The translations under genes were made by a program, and so were the position numbers. A stretch of 10,188 nucleotides of DNA from Geobacter sp. (lineage in GTDB: Bacteria > Desulfobacterota > Desulfuromonadia > Geobacterales > Geobacteraceae): positions 1-10,188 of the forward strand of contig DNRQ01000213.1 of the NCBI GenBank assembly GCA_003499925.1, written 5' to 3'. This document shows positions 6,254 through 10,188 of the stretch, one piece after another; within the stretch, counting starts at the first letter, position 1; each line of letters begins with the position of its first letter. Under the pieces are notes generated by a model, which did no database searches, had not been told where the DNA came from, and saw only the letters and a list, made by a program, of their open reading frames with translations.

Positions 6254-7402
6254 ATGAGAAGCCCGCTAAATCTGCTCCGGGAGTTCTCCGTTCCGCTGGT
6301 GGCAGGCGTATTCATTGCACTCGGGTGGGCGAACCTCGACCCTGAGCATTACCACGCCTTGCTGCACGACCCGATCTTCGCCGGCATCTCCCTTCATTTC
6401 GTCACCAACGATCTGTTCATGGCTCTCTTCTTCGGCATGGCCGCCGTGGAGATCACCCAGAGCTGCCTGCCCGGCGGCGACCTGCACCCCCTGAAGCGGG
6501 CCGTCAATCCGCTACTGGCTACGGCGGGGGGCGTACTGGGGCCGGTCGCGGTCTACCTCCTTCTCAATGCCTGCTTCGGTACCCCGGCCCTCACCAGGGG
6601 GTGGGGCATACCGACCGCGACCGACATCGCCCTCGCCTGGCTCGCCGCAAGGTTCATCTTCGGAAAGGGGCATCCGGCCATCTCTTTCCTGCTTCTTCTG
6701 GCCATCGCGGACGATGCGCTCGGGCTTGCCATCATCGCCATCTTCTACGGCGATCCAAACAACCCGGCCCAGCCGTTATGGCTGCTTCTTGTTGCCGCAG
6801 CCATGGCGCTCTCCTATCATTTCCGTGCGCGCCGTGTCATGAGCTACTGGCCCTATCTGGTCGCCGGGGGAGGGTTGAGCTGGTTGGGGCTGTTCCAGGG
6901 GCACCTGCACCCGGCCCTGGCGCTGGTCTTCGTGATCCCCTTTCTACCCCATCCGCCGACCGAGAGGGAGCATCTTTTCGAGGTCGACCCCAAGGACCTT
7001 TCACCGCTCTCCCGTTTCGAGCACGACTGGAAGCTGTTCGTGGATCTGGGGCTCTTCATGTTCGGCCTGGTGAACGGCGGCGTGGAGTTCGGCAACATCG
7101 GCGTCGCCACCTGGCTTGTTCTCGCCTCGCTGATAGCCGGGAAGACGATCGGCATCACCTTGTTCGGGGCGCTCGGCGTCCGGCTCGGATTTCCGCTTCC
7201 GGCCGGAATGGGGATGCGGGAGCTTCTAACGGCCGGACTCATCGCCGGCATCGGCTTCACCGTAGCCCTTTTTGTCGCGGGCGAGGCGTTCACGGATCCG
7301 GTCATTTCCGGAGCTGCCAAGATGGGAGCCATGCTGAGCATTTTCGCCTTCCTTCCTGCGGCGGCTGTCATGAGACTGGGCAGAAGACAGAGGCGAGACT
7401 AA
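6254..7402 (+). CDS. nhaA: Na+/H+ antiporter, NhaA family (divergent)
   Basis: Inner-membrane antiporter expected to expel Na+ or Li+ in exchange for H+. The 382-aa product is hydrophobic throughout, consistent with about 12 membrane segments. Core residues are present: GWGIPTATDIALAW with D124 (E. coli D133), LLAIADDALGLAI with D153-D154 (ion-binding D163-D164), AGKTIGI with K297 (K300), TNDLFMALFF with D53 (D65) and AGIGFTVALF. However, segment II reads FFGMAAVEITQS rather than the usual VGLEIKRE, so the Arg and second Glu tied to pH sensing in E. coli (R81, E82) appear to be Q69 and S70. The RFEH motif (E256, H257) remains. The ATG directly follows the cupin stop and I see no Shine-Dalgarno at usable distance, so translation is probably coupled. 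Its place among sugar-nucleotide genes is unexplained. Confidence 0.9.
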   Translation: MRSPLNLLREFSVPLVAGVFIALGWANLDPEHYHALLHDPIFAGISLHFVTNDLFMALFFGMAAVEITQSCLPGGDLHPLKRAVNPLLATAGGVLGPVAVYLLLNACFGTPALTRGWGIPTATDIALAWLAARFIFGKGHPAISFLLLLAIADDALGLAIIAIFYGDPNNPAQPLWLLLVAAAMALSYHFRARRVMSYWPYLVAGGGLSWLGLFQGHLHPALALVFVIPFLPHPPTEREHLFEVDPKDLSPLSRFEHDWKLFVDLGLFMFGLVNGGVEFGNIGVATWLVLASLIAGKTIGITLFGALGVRLGFPLPAGMGMRELLTAGLIAGIGFTVALFVAGEAFTDPVISGAAKMGAMLSIFAFLPAAAVMRLGRRQRRD

Positions 7403-7413
7403 AGGCGATGCAG

Positions 7414-7436
7414 CCACGGAGACACGGAGAACACGG
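7414..7436. repeat. CACGGAGA tandem repeat
   Basis: CACGGAGA occurs twice in tandem from 7415 and is followed by ACACGG, starting 12 bp after nhaA. A related ACACACGGAGCACG lies just before the lptD ATG, where it supplies the Shine-Dalgarno. Similar short repeats recur in gaps of other bacterial genomes, from memory. No gene is visible between here and the hairpin repeat at 7479. Confidence 0.5.
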
Positions 7437-7478
7437 GGTTTTGCGCCAAATGCGCTGAAGCAGGGTAAACCTGGCTCT

Positions 7479-7593
7479 CTTCCGCACACAGCGCAAGCAC
7501 CCCCTCCCCCTTGATGGGGGAGGGCTGGGGAGAGGGTGAAAAGCTGGCATGAGCCTCACCCTCCCCCCGCCCCTCCCATCAAGGGAGGGGGAG
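7479..7593. repeat. G/C-tract paired-hairpin repeat, copy B
   Basis: Second copy of the element at 3554-3670, in the same orientation, about 3.9 kb away. The core 7500-7593 has a left hairpin with arms CCCTCCCCC and GGGGGAGGG around TTGAT, and a right arm that is the approximate reverse complement of the left (shared AGGGTGA and CTCACCCT). The spacer hairpin of copy A is broken here, reading GCTG-GCAT-GAGC. It is followed by TTTTAACC, also seen in a similar form (CTTTAACC) after the copy at 8744-8871. Between it and manC, AGCGT and ACGCT (7602-7606 and 7614-7618) form a small inverted repeat. Confidence 0.85.
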
Positions 7594-7647
7594 TTTTAAC
7601 CAGCGTAAGATAGACGCTAATCAGGTCAATAAAAGGAGGGGGTCGTC

Positions 7648-8721
7648 ATGTATATCGTCATCCTCGCCGGGGGTTCCGGCACCAGATTTTGGCCGCTTTC
7701 CAGAAAGAGCACACCCAAACAGCTGATGTCGGTCTTCGGCGGCAAATCGATGCTGCAAAGGACCGTGGAGCGGGTCCTTCCGCTGCAGCCCAAGCGGGTG
7801 ATGGTGGTCACCAATGCGCTTCAGGCGGCCGAGACCAGGAGCCAGCTGGAGTACATCAAGGGTGTGCCGGTGGACGTGATCGAGGAGCCGGTGGGTCGCA
7901 ATACCGCTCCGGCGATAGCTCTGGCCGCCTCCATCATCGCACGTTTCGATCCCGACGGGATCATGGCCGTGCTTCCGGCCGACCATTACATAGTGGACGA
8001 GGAGCGTTTCCGGGACACCCTCAGCAAGGCGCGCACCGTCGCCGAAAGCGGCAAGCTGGTGACCCTTGGCATCACACCGACCCGCCCCGAGACCGGCTAT
8101 GGCTACATAGAGGCCGAGTCCGATCGCGGCGCTGAAGCCGCGCCGGTGCTCCGCTTCGTGGAAAAGCCCCCCCTGGAGCGCGCCCTGGAGTTCCTGGCCA
8201 CCGGGCGTTTCTACTGGAACAGCGGCATGTTCGTCTGGGGTGCCTGCACCATACTGGACCAGATCGGGCGTTTCATGCCCGAGCTGTCCAGCGCCCTGGC
8301 GAAACTCAGTTTCGAGCGTGACGTCTGGGAGCTCACCGACCTCAAGCCGCAGATAGAGGAGATCTACGGCGGCATCAAGGGGGAGTCGATCGACTTCGGC
8401 GTGATGGAGAAGGCGCAGGACGTGCAGGTGATACCGGCCTCCTTCGGCTGGAGCGACGTCGGCTCCTGGAGCGCCCTGCCGGAGGTGATGGAGGCGGACC
8501 AGGACGGCCATGTGGTGATAAACGCCCAAGGGTCGGTATCCGTCGCCTCCGACGGCTGCCTCGCCTACGGCGCCGGAAAGATGGTCGCTTTCGTAGGGGT
8601 GAAGGACCTGATCGTAGTGGACACCCCCGACGCGCTGCTGGTCTGCGCCAAGTCCGCCGCGCAGGACGTCAAGAAGGTCGTCGAAGAGCTGGAGCGGAGA
8701 GGGAAGTCGGACCTTCTGTAA
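7648..8721 (+). CDS. manC: Mannose-1-phosphate guanylyltransferase, single-domain
   Basis: Cytosolic nucleotidyltransferase making GDP-mannose from mannose-1-phosphate and GTP, for LPS or exopolysaccharide. The 357-aa product starts with the pyrophosphorylase signature LAGGSGTRFWPLSR (6-19) and K24. Next come EEPVGRNTAPAI (79-90), the metal/substrate motif PADHY (110-114), ETGYGYIE (148-155), FVEKP (170-174) and NSGMFVW (191-197), then GWSDVGSW, all as in the ManC/GMP family. The C-terminal region after that is a short left-handed helix-type tail with no cupin, unlike bifunctional ManC of about 470-480 aa. The free cupin at 5888-6253 would supply the isomerase step. A strong Shine-Dalgarno, AAGGAGG at 7633-7639, lies 8 nt before ATG. 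The gene is separated from nhaA by a 245-bp repeat-filled gap and may have its own promoter, though none is clear. Confidence 0.93.
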   Translation: MYIVILAGGSGTRFWPLSRKSTPKQLMSVFGGKSMLQRTVERVLPLQPKRVMVVTNALQAAETRSQLEYIKGVPVDVIEEPVGRNTAPAIALAASIIARFDPDGIMAVLPADHYIVDEERFRDTLSKARTVAESGKLVTLGITPTRPETGYGYIEAESDRGAEAAPVLRFVEKPPLERALEFLATGRFYWNSGMFVWGACTILDQIGRFMPELSSALAKLSFERDVWELTDLKPQIEEIYGGIKGESIDFGVMEKAQDVQVIPASFGWSDVGSWSALPEVMEADQDGHVVINAQGSVSVASDGCLAYGAGKMVAFVGVKDLIVVDTPDALLVCAKSAAQDVKKVVEELERRGKSDLL

Positions 8722-8743
8722 AACGTCGGAAGCAGGAAACGCT

Positions 8744-8871
8744 CCCTCCCCTTCAAGGGGAGGGTTGGGGTGGGGATGGGGTTCCCTTACCGATGAAGCA
8801 TCCCCCATCCACCACCTGGCCTCCCCTTGAGTTGTCAGCCGTAGCCTTGACGAAGGCCGAAGGGGGAGGGA
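8744..8871. repeat. G/C-tract hairpin repeat, copy with an interruption
   Basis: The left hairpin is a perfect 10-bp inverted repeat, CCCTCCCCTT and AAGGGGAGGG, around one base (8744-8764). GGGGTGGGGATGGGG then pairs roughly with CATCCCCCATCCACCACC further on. The right hairpin should read CCTCCCCTTGA directly into AGGGGGAGG. Instead about 30 nt (8831-8860) interrupts it, containing the small hairpin GCCTT-GACG-AAGGC (8844-8857) and a second CCTTGA 20 nt after the first. It lies 22 bp after the manC stop and may help end that transcript. The rest of the gap up to 8917 is A/C-rich without a clear promoter. Confidence 0.65.
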
Positions 8872-8917
8872 CTTTAACCGAAAACCCAAAACCGTAAACA
8901 GACAACCAGGTACTCAT

Positions 8918-10188
8918 ATGCACGGCTGGACCGGAAAATTATTGCATGTCGATCTGACCAGCGGGCGCTGCCGCCGGGAAGAGATCCCGACCGAGCTGCT
9001 CCACGCCTATCTCGGCGGACGCGGACTCGGCGTGCGGCTGATGCGGGACTACTTCCGATTGGACCCCTTCGACCCGGAGATGCCGCTCATCTTCGCGGTC
9101 GGCCCCCTGTGCGGCACGACATCTCCCACCTCGGCGCGCCTATCCTGCGTGTCCCGCTCGCCGCTCACCGGGACCATCTACGACTGCTCGGCGGGGGGAC
9201 GCTTTCCCTGGCGGCTCAAGGCTGCCGGGCTGGACGTCATCTTCATCACCGGGAAGAGCGCGGAGCCGGTAGTTCTCGCGGTCGACGACGAGCGTGCGGA
9301 GCTACTTGCCGCCCGCGCACTCTGGGGCAAGGGAATCAAGGAGACGGTCGCCTCCCTGAAGGAGCGCGGCAGCGTGACGGCCATCGGTCCCGCCGGCGAA
9401 AACGGCGTGCTCTTCGCCAACATCATGATGGGCGAGGGGAACTCGATCGGCAGGGGCGGCCTCGGTGCGGTGATGGGCGCCAAGGGGCTCAAGGCGGTCA
9501 CAGTGAACGGCTCCGGCGTGCCGCAAATAGCCGACAGCGAGCGCTTCGATGCCGCCCGCGCCGACGTGATGCGCCTTTTCCGCGCCTCTCCCGTCATCTT
9601 CGGCGAACTCGGCATTGCCGAATACGGCACCCCCGCGCTGGTCGACCTGATGGCGCAGCGGCGCATGGCCCCGACCGAGAATTTCAGCTCCACCTTCTTT
9701 GCGGAATCGGGAAACTACTCGGGCCCCTCCATCCGCAGGGAGTGCGGCGCCAAGAAGGACGGCTGCTACGGCTGCCCGATCCAGTGCAAGAAGAGCAGCG
9801 CCGACGGGGAGCCGCTCCCGGAGTACGAGACGGTGAACCATTTCGGCGCCCTGAACGGCATCTCCGATCTGCACGCCATCGTGCGGGCCAACACGCTCTG
9901 CAACGAACTCGGCATGGATACCATTTCGGCCGCCGCGACGCTCTCGGCCTTCGGGGAGGCCAGGGGACGCTTCCCCAGTGCCGAAGAGGTCGCAGCCCTG
10001 CTCTCCGACATGGCCTACCGGCGCGATCAGGGGGAACTCTTAAGCCTTGGCTCGCGCAGGGTCGCGGAGCGCCTGGGAAGGCCGGGCCTTTCCATGAGCG
10101 TCAAATCGCTGGAGCTGCCCGCCTACGACCCGCGCGGCGCCTACGGCATGGCGCTTGCCTACGTCACCTCCAACCGGGGCGGCTGCCA
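8918..10188 (+). CDS. aor: Aldehyde:ferredoxin oxidoreductase (tungsten/AOR family), 3'-truncated by the window
   Basis: Family enzymes carry a tungsten or molybdenum bis-pterin centre and one Fe4S4 cluster, and oxidise aldehydes to acids or reduce acids, with ferredoxin as partner. The frame from ATG 8918 is open to the window end, giving 423 residues of an expected 570-620 or so. It opens with the typical GWTGKLLHVDLTSG (3-16), YLGGRGLGVRLM (31-42) and RSPLTGTIYDCSAGG (80-94). The first three cluster cysteines appear as CYGCPIQC (C283, C286, C290), then EYETVNHFGALNG, ELGMDTIS and PAYDPRGAYGMALAYVTSNR. The fourth cluster Cys should lie beyond the window. No N-terminal signal is seen, so it is cytosolic. 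Only a weak AGG at 8908-8910 precedes the ATG. The sequence looks like general AOR rather than the benzoyl-CoA reductase subunit BamB, but the substrate cannot be told. Confidence 0.93.
   Translation, partial: MHGWTGKLLHVDLTSGRCRREEIPTELLHAYLGGRGLGVRLMRDYFRLDPFDPEMPLIFAVGPLCGTTSPTSARLSCVSRSPLTGTIYDCSAGGRFPWRLKAAGLDVIFITGKSAEPVVLAVDDERAELLAARALWGKGIKETVASLKERGSVTAIGPAGENGVLFANIMMGEGNSIGRGGLGAVMGAKGLKAVTVNGSGVPQIADSERFDAARADVMRLFRASPVIFGELGIAEYGTPALVDLMAQRRMAPTENFSSTFFAESGNYSGPSIRRECGAKKDGCYGCPIQCKKSSADGEPLPEYETVNHFGALNGISDLHAIVRANTLCNELGMDTISAAATLSAFGEARGRFPSAEEVAALLSDMAYRRDQGELLSLGSRRVAERLGRPGLSMSVKSLELPAYDPRGAYGMALAYVTSNRGGC

Noticed and set aside
6601..7458. A 285-codon + strand frame overlapping nhaA.
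   Set aside because: It is an Arg/His-rich alternative frame within nhaA, with no motif and running into the downstream repeat; nhaA has all the conserved membrane and ion-binding residues.
7648..8721. A bifunctional ManC (transferase plus isomerase).
   Set aside because: The protein ends at 357 aa shortly after the transferase tail, with no HHHR.EHW cupin motif; that motif is in the separate gene at 5888.

Overview
The window is a GC-rich stretch of bacterial chromosome with every recognisable gene on the + strand. The gene set is an LPS outer-membrane assembly protein, nucleotide-sugar enzymes for surface polysaccharide, and a tungsten-type aldehyde:ferredoxin oxidoreductase. Together with gaps full of G/C-tract palindromes and heptamer repeats, this suggests a Gram-negative anaerobe of the Geobacter/Geomonas type (Desulfuromonadia). 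That placement is an inference from gene content and style; no search was run.

Layout: (1) 1-1100, the 3' part of folC (folylpolyglutamate/dihydrofolate synthase). (2) 1101-1296, a gap with a paired-palindrome repeat and a short heptamer repeat. (3) 1297-3348, lptD. (4) 3349-3846, a 498-bp gap with two copies of a G/C-tract hairpin repeat, then a candidate promoter and leader. (5) 3847-4911 rfbB, a 120-bp gap holding an inverted array of heptamers, 5032-5865 rfbD, 5888-6253 a stand-alone phosphomannose-isomerase cupin, and 6254-7402 a divergent nhaA that starts directly after the cupin stop codon. (6) 7403-7647, another copy of the hairpin repeat. (7) 7648-8721, a mannose-1-phosphate guanylyltransferase without the usual C-terminal cupin. 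(8) 8722-8917, a fourth, interrupted hairpin repeat. (9) 8918 to the window end, the 5' two thirds of an aldehyde:ferredoxin oxidoreductase gene.

How the genes fit together: rfbB and rfbD catalyse two steps of dTDP-L-rhamnose synthesis. The cupin and the guanylyltransferase match the two halves of the bifunctional type II enzyme that makes GDP-mannose from fructose-6-phosphate (with a phosphomannomutase). Both products feed O-antigen or exopolysaccharide, and LptD inserts the finished LPS into the outer membrane, so positions 1297-8721 are largely an envelope region. folC and aor look like unrelated housekeeping or metabolic neighbours.

I see no CRISPR array, phage, toxin-antitoxin or defence system, and no convincing undescribed multi-gene system. 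The points most worth a second look are the split and reordered GDP-mannose enzyme, the NhaA that lacks residues tied to pH sensing in E. coli, and the palindromic repeats that fill every gap longer than 100 bp.
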